DNA of 64,000 nt from Aliiroseovarius sp. S1339 (lineage in GTDB: Bacteria > Pseudomonadota > Alphaproteobacteria > Rhodobacterales > Rhodobacteraceae): positions 62,001 through 126,000 of the forward strand of contig NZ_JALPQG010000004.1 of the NCBI RefSeq assembly GCF_023195695.1, written 5' to 3'. Numbering within the stretch: the first letter of the stretch is position 1; each line of letters opens with the position of its first letter. The notes under the pieces are model-generated. The model worked only from the letters and a program-made list of their open reading frames with translations, made no database searches and was not told the DNA's origin. The position numbers and the translations under genes are program-made. Below, piece after piece: positions 1-8,283 of the stretch.

Positions 1-480
1 GACCGGATTGCGACCGCAATGGCCGCAGGGCATCGCGTCTTTGTGGCGCTGCCGACCGATAGACCGGATCGGTTGCGCGTCGTTCAGGCATCGGCCGCCA
101 CACCGCTGCCCTGCCCGAATGCCGCGCAAGGCCTGGGTCACAGCCTGTCCGAGGCCGTGCGCCAACTGCCATCGGGCCTGGACGGTATTGTGATCATGTT
201 GGCGGATATGCCCGCTATCTCATCCGACGATCTTAGCCGCGTCTGTGCCGCCTTCGATCCAGATCGGGTCGTGCGCGGGGCAACAGCGGACCGCGTCCCC
301 GGTCATCCGGTGCTGGTCCCATCGCGATTTTTCGCGCGGTTTGATGGGCTGGTCGGAGATTGCGGGGCACAGATCGCATTAAAGGGCCTGACGGATCATT
401 TGGTGCCACTGCCCAACAAGAATGCCATTTCCGATGTAGACACATTGGCTGAGTGGAAAATCTGGTCGAACCAGCATTAG
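1..480 (+). CDS. MobA/MocA-like nucleotidyltransferase, 5'-truncated by window edge
   Basis: The reading frame is open from base 1 to the TAG at 478-480, so only the C-terminal ~159 residues are present. The segment IVIMLADMP followed by a short acidic helix is the metal-binding part of the NTP_transf_3 (MobA-like) fold, and PGHPVLVP is also typical of MocA-type enzymes. Members transfer CMP or GMP onto molybdopterin in molybdenum-cofactor maturation. The N-terminal nucleotide-binding loop lies outside the window, so the CTP or GTP preference cannot be judged. The next gene is convergent and gives no pathway context. Confidence 0.75.
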   Translation, partial: DRIATAMAAGHRVFVALPTDRPDRLRVVQASAATPLPCPNAAQGLGHSLSEAVRQLPSGLDGIVIMLADMPAISSDDLSRVCAAFDPDRVVRGATADRVPGHPVLVPSRFFARFDGLVGDCGAQIALKGLTDHLVPLPNKNAISDVDTLAEWKIWSNQH

Positions 481-508
481 CGATCGGGGAACCCGGGGGC
501 GGCGCGGT

Positions 509-1183
509 TTATCCAAACAGCACTGTCGCCTCGCGCTCATCCAGAACTGGTTGGGTGCAAACGTAGGATGCAAGACCTTGATGGCTGGCCAGTTTGGGCA
601 GAAGGGTCAGGATTTCCGTTGCAGTATCCTGTTCCTCGGCCCGGATCCGGTCAATGTTCGGCATCAGGCTTTCAACCCAATCATCGCCACATTGAACCAG
701 CTCATAAGTGTCAAACAGAAGATGCACGAAAGCCGGATTCACGCTGGAATCTGGCAGGAACATTCCCGTCGTTGCGAGGTACTTTGCCGGGCAAAGAACC
801 TCGTTCACGCCGAACAGAAGTTCGATTTTCGGGTGTGAAACCAGAACCAAATGATCAGCAGTCAGAACGGTCGTTGTGTCGGCGCCATCCGCGGACAGGC
901 GACGCATCGGCAGCCCGGCGTCATCCAACGGGCGCGATGTGCCAACCCAGCGCAGTGTGGCAAAACCTCCGCTATGAACTTTGACCTGATCGCCGATTTG
1001 CAAATCACGTGCCGCGACTGGGCCGCGAAGCGTTTCGACCCGCGTGTTGGCGGACAAACCGGACAGCGCGATCCCATTGCGCGAATGACGTCCACGCATC
1101 GGATCATTGACTGGCGATGTAGATGAAAAGCCCGTCCAATGGAGCGGGATTGTTTCCTGCACTCTGATGTCACGCAAGCTCAA
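509..1183 (-). CDS. Hint-domain protein (Hedgehog/intein-type autoprocessing fold)
   Basis: The segment GLSANTRVETLRGPVAARDL followed by IGDQVKV matches the opening of the Hint_2 domain common in Rhodobacterales, in which a residue next to the first strand can drive self-cleavage. Here the usual Cys/Ser nucleophile region reads SANT, so autoprocessing is uncertain. The rest (LTADHLVLVS, VNEVLCPAKYL) also fits this family. There is no linked calcium-binding or secreted partner domain, so it is a stand-alone Hint protein. The start is uncertain: no ATG exists before 1099. A TTG at 1183 has AGGGG about eight bases upstream and is used here; TTG 1243 and ATG 1099 are alternatives. The function is unknown. 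Confidence 0.6.
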   Translation of the reverse strand: MSLRDIRVQETIPLHWTGFSSTSPVNDPMRGRHSRNGIALSGLSANTRVETLRGPVAARDLQIGDQVKVHSGGFATLRWVGTSRPLDDAGLPMRRLSADGADTTTVLTADHLVLVSHPKIELLFGVNEVLCPAKYLATTGMFLPDSSVNPAFVHLLFDTYELVQCGDDWVESLMPNIDRIRAEEQDTATEILTLLPKLASHQGLASYVCTQPVLDEREATVLFG

Positions 1184-1445
1184 CTCAAATACCCCTAAAC
1201 AAAAACCTGAAAACACTCTCCGGCGGTTACCACTTACTAACAATTTGCGCCGAAATTATGAAGGAAAGCTTTGAATTCCCGTGCACTTTCCATTTTTCCG
1301 CGTATTTCGGGCAAATATTGTCACATTTCCGCCGATCCTTCGCCTTACGGTGGAATTTTCATGTGGTGTTAACCAAAGCATCGCCGTGCACGACGGTATT
1401 ACGTGATTCCAACCGTGTCCGAGGCCGGGATGACGCGCAAAAAAG

Positions 1446-2558
1446 TTACAAAGTGCTTAATGACTGCAGAAGGTCGTCCAGCAACTCAACCGACGGCTCA
1501 CAACCGACGGACAGGCGCACAAACCCATCTGGCACATCATCCCCCCACCGTGCGCGCCGTTCAGCAGAACTGTGGACGCCACCAAAAGAGGTGGCGGGTC
1601 GCAGAAAACGGCAGGACGTTATGAACTTCTCGGCAGCGTCCTTGTCCGCCAGCGTCAAGCCGATCAGAAACCCGAAAGACGTCATCTGGCGCTTGGCTAG
1701 CGTGTGTGATGGGTCGTCGGGCAGACCGGGATAACGAATGTCGTTGATTACCGGATGATCTGCCAGGACTTGCGCGATCGCGCCAGCGGTGTCGCACATC
1801 CGTCCAAACCGAACCTCTAGCGTTTCCAGCCCGCGATGCAAAAGCCATGCGGCATGCGGCGACGGGATGGCGCCCGACATTTTGCGCCAATCCAACACGG
1901 CGTCACGCAGCGTATTATCGCGCGTGGCCACATGCCCCATCAGCAGATCGGAATGCCCTCCCGGCGCCTTGGTGTCTGACGCGACAACGATATCCGCCCC
2001 AAGGTCCAGCGGGCGTTGTCCGAAAGGGGTCATGGTTGTGTTGTCGACAATCACTTTGCCACCGGCCTGATGTACGGCCTGCGCGATCGCGGCTATGTCG
2101 CACAGGTCCAGTCCGGGATTGGATGGGGTTTCGACGAACATCACATCAATGCCGTCAAAGCCGCCATCAGCGTAACTTCGGGTTGGACGTTCAATGACGG
2201 TCACACCGAGCTGCGCCAGAAATCGGACAGATAAAAGCCGCGTGACGTAATAACCGTCCGACGGAATCAGAAGGGTTTGACCGGCCTTCAGCGTGGCAAA
2301 CAACGCAGCCGAAATCGCCGCCATGCCAGATGGAAACGCGACGCAGGGCGCGTCTTCCAGAACCGCAAGCGTATGTTCCACAGCCTCCCACGTTGGGTTG
2401 TCCACCCGCCCATAGGTCGCCGCCCCGTCAGGATCACCCGGCAAATGAAACATCGAGCTGGATACCAACGGCAGCGCCACCGGATCGCCCTTCGACAAGC
2501 CCTGCCCCCTAAGGTGCAACAGATCGGCTGCAATTTTCTGGGAATGTTTGTCCGTCAT
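1446..2558 (-). CDS. metC: PLP-dependent trans-sulfuration enzyme (cystathionine beta/gamma-lyase family)
   Basis: A 370-residue Cys/Met-metabolism PLP enzyme. It shows YGRVDNPTWEAVE near the N-terminus, the cofactor-phosphate region FPSGMAAISAAL, VDNTTMTPFGQRPLDLGAD, and the Schiff-base lysine in SDTKAPGGHSD. Family members cleave cystathionine to homocysteine or act on related thioether amino acids in the cytosol. MetC-like beta-lyase is likeliest, but the sequence alone does not separate the beta and gamma activities. The ATG at 2558 is chosen because longer versions of the frame run back through the tRNA-Leu gene. The lysine context (DTKAPGG rather than the common LTKYxxGH) suggests a divergent subgroup. 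Confidence 0.75.
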   Translation of the reverse strand: MTDKHSQKIAADLLHLRGQGLSKGDPVALPLVSSSMFHLPGDPDGAATYGRVDNPTWEAVEHTLAVLEDAPCVAFPSGMAAISAALFATLKAGQTLLIPSDGYYVTRLLSVRFLAQLGVTVIERPTRSYADGGFDGIDVMFVETPSNPGLDLCDIAAIAQAVHQAGGKVIVDNTTMTPFGQRPLDLGADIVVASDTKAPGGHSDLLMGHVATRDNTLRDAVLDWRKMSGAIPSPHAAWLLHRGLETLEVRFGRMCDTAGAIAQVLADHPVINDIRYPGLPDDPSHTLAKRQMTSFGFLIGLTLADKDAAEKFITSCRFLRPATSFGGVHSSAERRARWGDDVPDGFVRLSVGCEPSVELLDDLLQSLSTL

Positions 2559-2624
2559 ACTAGCCCCCGCCCCACGCCGCGCGCAATTCGCCAGCGGTGG
2601 CATCTGTCTTATCGAAAATCGGAG

Positions 2625-2710
2625 TGGTGCCCAAGGAGAGATTCGAACTCTCACGCCCGTGAAGGCGGGGGATTTTGAATCCCCTGCGTCTACCATTCCG
2701 CCACTTGGGC
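2625..2710 (-). tRNA. tRNA-Leu (anticodon CAA)
   Basis: Read on the minus strand, the sequence starts GCCCAAGTGGCGGAATGGT and ends CTTGGGCACCA, with the 7-bp acceptor stem closed and CCA encoded. The anticodon arm is GGGGA-TTCAAAA-TCCCC, giving anticodon CAA for UUG codons. A long variable arm (class II) and the T-loop GTTCGAATC are present. It lies between the trans-sulfuration gene and the TRAP operon, all on the same strand. Confidence 0.95.
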
Positions 2711-2785
2711 ACTGGGTTGGAATTACCCAAGCGCCGGGGCAAGGTCAACGAAGTTTTTGCCCTGCCCCGCACGAATTTGCATGTT

Positions 2786-4138
2786 CTAGAACATGACCCC
2801 GACCAGCCAAAGCGTAATCCCCGGAAAGGCAACCAGAACCACGACGCGGATCAGGTCTGACAGGACGAACGGAGCCACCCCGCGATAGGTCGCCGACATC
2901 GGAATATCGCGCGCCATCGAGTTGATGATGAACAGGTTCATGCCCACCGGTGGCGTGATCAATCCGACCTCGACCACGATCAGGGCAAGGATGCCGAACC
3001 AGATGCCTGCCTCTTCGGGGGTCAGGCCGAAATCGAGCACCTCGATGATCGGATAGAAGATCGGAATGGTCAGCAGGATCATCGACAGGCTGTCCATGAC
3101 ACAGCCGAAGATCAGATAGGCGACCAGCATCAAAGCCAGCACCATCAGCGGCGCATAGCCCTGCGCAGTAACCCACTCGGCAAGCATTTGCGGCGCTTGT
3201 GTGAAAGCCAGGAACGAGTTGAAAATCTGCGCGCCCAGCACGATGAAGAAGATCATCGCCGTGGACTGCGCGGTCGACAGGATGCTGTCCAGAAAGCCTT
3301 TCCAGTTCAGCCCGCCCGTCATGATGCCATAAAGGCCGGTTGCGACAGCGCCCACTGCGGCGCCTTCGGTCGGGGTAAACAACGCCTGAACGCCAACTTT
3401 GGACCAGTTCCAGTCCCCCGCGATGCCGCCCATCACCAGCCCGAAAATGACCACCACCGGCCAGATGGAAAGAAGCGTCCTGAACCGGTGCGCATAAGAC
3501 ACCCGTTCGGCGGTCGTCGCGCTGTCGGGATTGATGCGCACCATGACCGCCACGGTCAGCATATAGCCAAGGGCGGCCAGAATGCCGGGGATAAGGGCTG
3601 CGATGAACATTTTAACAATGTTTTGTTCGGTCAGGATCGCATAGATCACCAAAATGACCGAAGGCGGGATCAGGATGCCCAGCGTCCCACCCGCGGCCAG
3701 AACACCGGTGGACAAAGCGTCGGAATAGCCGCGTTTGCGCATTTCCGGCAAGGCCACCTGCCCCATGGTCGAGGCCGTCGCCAGCGACGATCCACAGACC
3801 GCGCCAAAGCCCGCGCAGGCGCCGACGGCGGCCATCGCGACACCACCCTTGCGGTGCCCCAACCAGTCGGACGCGGCCTCGAACAAGGCCCCAGACATAC
3901 CTGACTTGGTGGCAAACTGCCCCATCAGCAAAAACAGCGGCACAATCGACAGCGAATAGCTGGAGAACGTGTCATAAGACAACGTCTTAAGCTGGCTCAA
4001 CGTGACTGCGGGTTTGCCCATCATATACCAGATGCCGAAAAATCCGGTCAGCCCCATCGCCAACCCAATGGGCAGGCGCAGGAAGATGGCCAGCAACATC
4101 AGGGCAAAGGCGACCAGCGCCAGTTCAATGCCGGTCAT
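2786..4138 (-). CDS. dctM: TRAP transporter large membrane subunit (DctM/SiaM family)
   Basis: A 450-residue very hydrophobic protein of the usual DctM size, with the family's repeated amphipathic and transmembrane segments. LFLLMGQFATKSGMSGALFEAASDWLGHRKGG and the GILIPPSVILVIYAILTEQ block are signature regions. It is the sodium-driven translocation subunit of a periplasmic-binding-protein-dependent secondary importer. The small subunit gene ends 4 bases into this one (ATGA overlap), and the binding protein lies further upstream, so the P-Q-M operon is complete. The substrate is probably an organic anion; it cannot be predicted more precisely. Confidence 0.93.
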   Translation of the reverse strand: MTGIELALVAFALMLLAIFLRLPIGLAMGLTGFFGIWYMMGKPAVTLSQLKTLSYDTFSSYSLSIVPLFLLMGQFATKSGMSGALFEAASDWLGHRKGGVAMAAVGACAGFGAVCGSSLATASTMGQVALPEMRKRGYSDALSTGVLAAGGTLGILIPPSVILVIYAILTEQNIVKMFIAALIPGILAALGYMLTVAVMVRINPDSATTAERVSYAHRFRTLLSIWPVVVIFGLVMGGIAGDWNWSKVGVQALFTPTEGAAVGAVATGLYGIMTGGLNWKGFLDSILSTAQSTAMIFFIVLGAQIFNSFLAFTQAPQMLAEWVTAQGYAPLMVLALMLVAYLIFGCVMDSLSMILLTIPIFYPIIEVLDFGLTPEEAGIWFGILALIVVEVGLITPPVGMNLFIINSMARDIPMSATYRGVAPFVLSDLIRVVVLVAFPGITLWLVGVMF

Positions 4139-4719
4139 ACCCGTTGCTCCTTGCCATCAAGAACCCAGTTGAAGGACCGCCAGACCGTAAAGGCTGCCAC
4201 GATCAGAAAGAAAGCAGCGCCAATCACGCACAAGCCGAACGGGATCCACAGCGGGATCTCAAGCTCATAGGTGCTTTCAGGAAAGAAAGGTTTGGACCCC
4301 ATGCCAAACACGCTGCGCAACCCGTCCGAGCCGAACGGGAATTTTTCGCCAAATCCCAGCCAGAGCCGCCACAGGATGATGAACGCCGCGCCGGTCAGAA
4401 ACACATCCCCGATCAGACCCAGAACGGCCTGCATGCGGTCCGACAGTTTGGAAATAAAGATGTCCACCGTCACATGACCACGTTTCAGCTGGCACCACGG
4501 CATGAAGGCAAACACAGCCACCGCGCAACCCATTTCGACGATTTCATAGTCGCCTTTGATCGGGCTTAACCCGAAGCCGGACAGTGATCGACCGACAATC
4601 GAAAGGACCGTCGTCAGCGCGATCCCAACCAGAATGGCCCCGCCTGAATACGCCATCCAACGGCTGCTGACCTCCATCAGTCGACCGATGCGGACTTGTG
4701 CTGATTTTGCGACTGCCAC
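4135..4719 (-). CDS. dctQ: TRAP transporter small membrane subunit (DctQ family)
   Basis: About 194 residues with four predicted membrane helices (for example YSGGAILVGIALTTVLSIVG and GDVFLTGAAFIILWRLWLGF), as expected for DctQ. It pairs with the large subunit in the inner membrane. A GTG start at 4719 is preferred because AGGGG lies about eight bases upstream. The longer ATG version at 4770 adds a non-conserved tail, and an internal ATG at MEVSSRW is also possible. Its stop overlaps the dctM start, which implies translational coupling. Confidence 0.88.
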   Translation of the reverse strand: MAVAKSAQVRIGRLMEVSSRWMAYSGGAILVGIALTTVLSIVGRSLSGFGLSPIKGDYEIVEMGCAVAVFAFMPWCQLKRGHVTVDIFISKLSDRMQAVLGLIGDVFLTGAAFIILWRLWLGFGEKFPFGSDGLRSVFGMGSKPFFPESTYELEIPLWIPFGLCVIGAAFFLIVAAFTVWRSFNWVLDGKEQRV

Positions 4720-4800
4720 CGCGTGTCCCCTGCCAATTTGGTAAATGTGAGTGTGAAGCCCGACCCGCACGTCTGAGTGCGTCAGGCAAACGGGCGCAAA

Positions 4801-4835
4801 ATCGCTTCGGGCCAGCCGGGGCTGCCCGAAGCGAT
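4801..4835 (-). terminator. Intercistronic hairpin between dctP and dctQ
   Basis: A perfect 11-bp inverted repeat (ATCGCTTCGGG and CCCGAAGCGAT) with a 13-base loop sits between the binding-protein stop and the small-subunit start. No strong T-run follows on the minus strand. It is more likely an mRNA-stabilising or partial-termination element that keeps binding protein in excess over membrane subunits than a full terminator. Confidence 0.6.
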
Positions 4836-4848
4836 CATCGCAACCCGA

Positions 4849-5886
4849 TCAGTTGTCAGCGTATTTCGCAACCAGCGCCTTGGCGTCGGCAACCATGCCT
4901 TCACCGTCAAGACCCTTCGAGGTCATATCAGCCGCCCAAGCCACGGTCTGCGCCTCGCCGATCACCTTGATTTCATCAACCAACGCCGGATCAAGCTCGT
5001 GGATCTTGTTATCGGTGCCGGCCACGATCTCGCGTCCGATCACATCGCCCTTGTCGAACGACGCACCCGCCCAGCCCGAGGTTTCAAGCCCCGAATTGGC
5101 GTCGATGACGGCTTTCAGGTCATCGGGCAAATTGTTGTAGGTGTCATTGTTCATCGCCCAGATGAAGAACGTGTTGTAAAGCGACCGGTCGCCCGAGATT
5201 TCGGTGTGGCTGTCGGCCAGTTCATGCACCTTCAGCGGCGGCACGATTTCCCACGGAATGACGCCGCCTTCGACCACGCCTTTCGACAGGGCTTCGGGGA
5301 AGGTCGGCAAGGGCATACCGACCGGTGTTGCGCCCAGTGTTTCAAAAAGGGCGTTGGCCTGACGGGACGGTCCGCGCAATTTCAATCCGTCGAAATCAGC
5401 CAAAGCCATCACGGGCTCGCCCTTCTTGTGGATCACACCGGGGCCGTGCACATGGACCGCCAGAAGGTGAACATCTGCCATCCGTTCCTGCATGTATTTC
5501 TGGGTAAACTCCCACGCGGCTTTCGAAGAGGCTTCGGCATTGCGGCCTGTCATGAAGGGCAGTTCGAACGCTTCAGCTTCAGGGAAGCGACCCGGCGTAT
5601 AGGCCGGCAGCGCCCAACCACAGTCGATCACGCCGTCGCGGATCTGGTCGTACAACGCTTGCGGCTTACCGCCCAACTGCATCGCCGGATACAATTCGAC
5701 CTTGATCCGACCGCCCGATTCTTTTTCGACCTTTTCCGCCCAGGGCGTCATGAAATACAGCGGGGTTGAGCCTTTCGGCGGCAGGAAATGTTGGCACCGA
5801 AGGGTGACCTCTTGCGCAAAGCTGGCTCCGGCTGTCAGCCCCAAGGCGACAGCCCCCACAAAAGCAGTTTTCATTGTAAATTTCAT
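4849..5886 (-). CDS. dctP: TRAP transporter periplasmic solute-binding protein (DctP family)
   Basis: A 345-residue exported protein. The N-terminal MKFTMKTAFVGAVALGLTAG...SFAQ is a Sec signal peptide. KLRGPSRQANALFETLGATP is the family's substrate-carboxylate contact region with its conserved arginine, and VVEGGVIPWEI follows as in other DctP proteins. It captures solute in the periplasm and delivers it to DctQM encoded just downstream. The ATG at 5886 is preceded by GGGAGGAAG. Longer starts would bury the signal peptide. The ligand is unknown. Confidence 0.92.
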   Translation of the reverse strand: MKFTMKTAFVGAVALGLTAGASFAQEVTLRCQHFLPPKGSTPLYFMTPWAEKVEKESGGRIKVELYPAMQLGGKPQALYDQIRDGVIDCGWALPAYTPGRFPEAEAFELPFMTGRNAEASSKAAWEFTQKYMQERMADVHLLAVHVHGPGVIHKKGEPVMALADFDGLKLRGPSRQANALFETLGATPVGMPLPTFPEALSKGVVEGGVIPWEIVPPLKVHELADSHTEISGDRSLYNTFFIWAMNNDTYNNLPDDLKAVIDANSGLETSGWAGASFDKGDVIGREIVAGTDNKIHELDPALVDEIKVIGEAQTVAWAADMTSKGLDGEGMVADAKALVAKYADN

Positions 5887-6231
5887 TTCGCTTCCTCCCA
5901 GCGCGAACAGCATCTGATCCAACACGGGGCAGCTCCTCCACCCTGCGCGTAGACAGATAAAAACAGGCTCGTCAGAGTCACGCAAGTTTTTTCGACCAAA
6001 CGGTCGGCTTTGCTTGCAGTCCTGTCGTTGAAATATTCCTAAACAAAATTCGTTTCCAACGCAACAATCTCATATTTATTGCTTTTTTCCGCCATTTAAC
6101 CTGTGAAATAACCCGCAATCGGGACCCTGGAGAATTTGGCGTGCGCCGGTTTGAAACCGGAAATCGAGAGAATCAGACGCCCCGAGCCATGCCCGATGAC
6201 ATCCGTGATACCCCATCCGACAATCAGAGGT
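5887..6231. other. Intergenic region, no gene seen
   Basis: About 345 bases between the TRAP operon start and the zinc-peptidase stop. It is clearly more AT-rich than its surroundings near 6040-6100 (runs such as AATCTCATATTTATTGC) and must hold the TRAP promoter. I found no convincing operator, riboswitch or small gene. Confidence 0.5.
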
Positions 6232-7071
6232 TTATAGCTGTTGGGCAGAAAACGTGTCGCAGACGCGCATATCGCCACTTTCATATCCGCGCACAAACCA
6301 GTTTTGACGCTGCTCGGATGAGCCATGGGTGAAGGTGTGCGGCATTGGCACGCGGCCCGAATTGCGTTGAAGTGTGTCGTCACCGATCTGGCGCGCGGCA
6401 TTCATCGCTTCGCCAATATCGCCCCGCTCCAGCGTGCCAAAGCGCGATTGCACTTCACGCGCCCAGATACCGGAATAGCAATCGGCCTGAAGCTCTATGC
6501 GCACCGAAATCGCATTACTTTCTTCTTCGCCAACCTGCGCGCGGATCGCATTTGCCTGCCCCAAAATGCCAAGTTCGTCCTGCACATGGTGCGCGACCTC
6601 GTGGGCCACCACATAGGCCGCAGCAAAATCGCCACTTGCGCCAAGCTGGCGTGACAATGTGGTGAAGAAGCTCGTGTCCAAATACACTTTGTTATCGCCG
6701 GGGCAATAGAACGGGCCGGTCGCCCCCGAGGCGCCCCCGCAAGGGCTTTGTGTCACGCCTTTATACAAGACAAGCGTCACCGGGTTGTAGGCCTGCCCCA
6801 CTTGCGTTCGGAAAAGATCGTCCCAGACCTCTTCGGTATCAGCCAGCGTGACCGACACAAACTCGCCCGCTTGTTGGTCGGCTTCGGTGATTTCGCCCCC
6901 ACCGCCGCCGCCAATGGTCCCACCGCCCTGCAAGAAAGGCGTCACATCGACCCCAAGGAAATACCCGATTGCCAACACGGCCAGCAAGCCCAAGCCGCCC
7001 ACTTGCGCAGCACCACCCGCGCGCCGACGGTCCTCGATATTGCGACTTCCCCGCCGTCCCTGCCACTTCAT
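6232..7071 (-). CDS. Neutral zinc metallopeptidase (YpfJ/PF04228 family)
   Basis: A 279-residue protein that opens MKWQGRRGSRNIEDRR, the hallmark start of this family. A single membrane helix (about residues 24-42) and a glycine-rich linker follow, then a zinc-peptidase domain with HEVAHH at residues 157-162 (HExxH). The C-terminal region (ADCYSGIWA) supplies the other expected conserved residues. It is probably membrane-anchored with the catalytic domain outside the cytoplasm. No physiological substrate is known for the family. The ATG at 7071 follows GGAGAACAAG. The neighbours are unrelated. Confidence 0.9.
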   Translation of the reverse strand: MKWQGRRGSRNIEDRRRAGGAAQVGGLGLLAVLAIGYFLGVDVTPFLQGGGTIGGGGGGEITEADQQAGEFVSVTLADTEEVWDDLFRTQVGQAYNPVTLVLYKGVTQSPCGGASGATGPFYCPGDNKVYLDTSFFTTLSRQLGASGDFAAAYVVAHEVAHHVQDELGILGQANAIRAQVGEEESNAISVRIELQADCYSGIWAREVQSRFGTLERGDIGEAMNAARQIGDDTLQRNSGRVPMPHTFTHGSSEQRQNWFVRGYESGDMRVCDTFSAQQL

Positions 7072-7231
7072 CTTGTTCTCCAGCACTCGTAATTTGCACG
7101 GGGCCATCCCGTGTCATCCAGACCTGTGCAGTTTAACGGCCAACCCCCACGCATCAAGCCATGATCTTGCAGCTCACTCTTGACGCGGCAGGGCCCGCAT
7201 GGTTCGTGAGGAAAAAACAAGAGGCACGCAG

Positions 7232-7810
7232 ATGATCAGGCGTCTTTACGATTGGACCATGGGGTTGGCTGACACCCGCCACGCGCTTTGGGCGTTGGCG
7301 TTGGTGGCGTTTATGGAGAGCTCGGTCTTTCCGATCCCGCCGGATGTCTTGATGATCCCGATGATCATTGCCCGCCCGTCGCGCGCCTTCGTTATCGCCA
7401 CGGTCGCGCTGGTCGCGTCTGTCATCGGCGGGGCTTTTGGCTATTTCATCGGTTGGGGTCTGTTCGAAAGCGTCGGCCAACCTGTGTTGGAGTTCTACGG
7501 CAAGACCGACGAGTTCGGCCATTTCGCCGACACTTATAACAAGTGGGGTGCCTGGGCGGTGCTGATTGCCGGCGTGACCCCCTTCCCCTATAAGGTCATC
7601 ACCATCCTGTCGGGGTCCACGGGCCTGAACTTTGGTGTCTTCATGGTGGCCAGCGTGATCGCGCGTGGCCTTCGTTTCTTCGTCGTTGCCGCCCTGTTGT
7701 GGAAGTTCGGCGCACCAATCCGCGACTTTATCGAACGTCGCCTTGGCTTGATGTTCATCCTGTTCGTCGTAATCCTGCTCGGCGGCTTCTATATGGTGAA
7801 ATACCTATGA
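7232..7810 (+). CDS. VTT/DedA-type inner-membrane protein (YqaA family)
   Basis: About 192 residues with four to five hydrophobic helices. The motif FMESSVFPIPPDVLMIPMI and the later ITPFPYK-like block GVTPFPYKVITILSG are the reentrant-helix signatures of the SNARE-associated/VTT (DedA) superfamily, which includes lipid scramblases and flippases. ATG 7232 is preferred over the upstream ATG because it matches family N-termini. Its stop overlaps the dsbB start (ATGA), so the two genes are co-translated. Confidence 0.87.
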   Translation: MIRRLYDWTMGLADTRHALWALALVAFMESSVFPIPPDVLMIPMIIARPSRAFVIATVALVASVIGGAFGYFIGWGLFESVGQPVLEFYGKTDEFGHFADTYNKWGAWAVLIAGVTPFPYKVITILSGSTGLNFGVFMVASVIARGLRFFVVAALLWKFGAPIRDFIERRLGLMFILFVVILLGGFYMVKYL

Positions 7811-8283
7811 GCATGCTTGACCGCCTCACCGCAAACCAATGGATCGCCATTGCCGCTGCGTCGTCCGCGCTGATGCTTGCTGGCGCATTTGTCTTTCAGG
7901 CGCTGGGCTATGCGCCGTGCGAGATGTGCCTGTGGCAGCGCTGGCCCCATGCCGCCGCCGTCCTGATTGGCGGTGTCGCGTTGGGTTTGCGTCAGAAAGT
8001 GCTGGCATGGATGGGCGCATTGGCGGCTGCGACGACATCCGCAATCGGCTTTTTCCATTCCGGCGTTGAACGCAAACTGTGGGACGGTCCGAGTTCCTGC
8101 ACCGGCGGCGGTGTCGCGGACCTGTCGGTCGACGATCTTCTGGCGCAAATCAACGACGCCCCGCTGATCCGCTGCGATGAAATCCCGTGGGAGATGTTTG
8201 GCGTCACCATGGCCAACCTGAACGCGGTCGGATCGCTGGGTCTGGCCGTCATCTGGGTTGTGGCAGCCACTCGAAAGGGTTGA
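7807..8283 (+). CDS. dsbB: Disulfide bond formation protein B (DsbB family)
   Basis: A 158-residue four-helix membrane protein. The first periplasmic loop carries the redox pair C38-x-x-C41 in APCEMCLWQRWPH. The second loop carries C98 (PSSC) and C123 (IRCDE), the pair that exchanges electrons with DsbA. It re-oxidises DsbA using quinones in the inner membrane. The start overlaps the previous stop by four bases. A dsbA is not visible in the window. The C-terminal tail is short. Confidence 0.9.
   Translation: MSMLDRLTANQWIAIAAASSALMLAGAFVFQALGYAPCEMCLWQRWPHAAAVLIGGVALGLRQKVLAWMGALAAATTSAIGFFHSGVERKLWDGPSSCTGGGVADLSVDDLLAQINDAPLIRCDEIPWEMFGVTMANLNAVGSLGLAVIWVVAATRKG

Noticed and set aside
2559-2696. 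Upstream extension of the trans-sulfuration gene
   Set aside because: The extra codons run through tRNA-Leu and do not resemble the family N-terminus.
2735-2769. Hairpin CGGGGCA/TGCCCCG after dctM
   Set aside because: Seven pairs with a large loop and no T-run; too weak to call a terminator.
4777-5769. 330-codon open frame on the plus strand
   Set aside because: It is antisense to the TRAP binding-protein gene, which has a clear signal peptide and family motifs.
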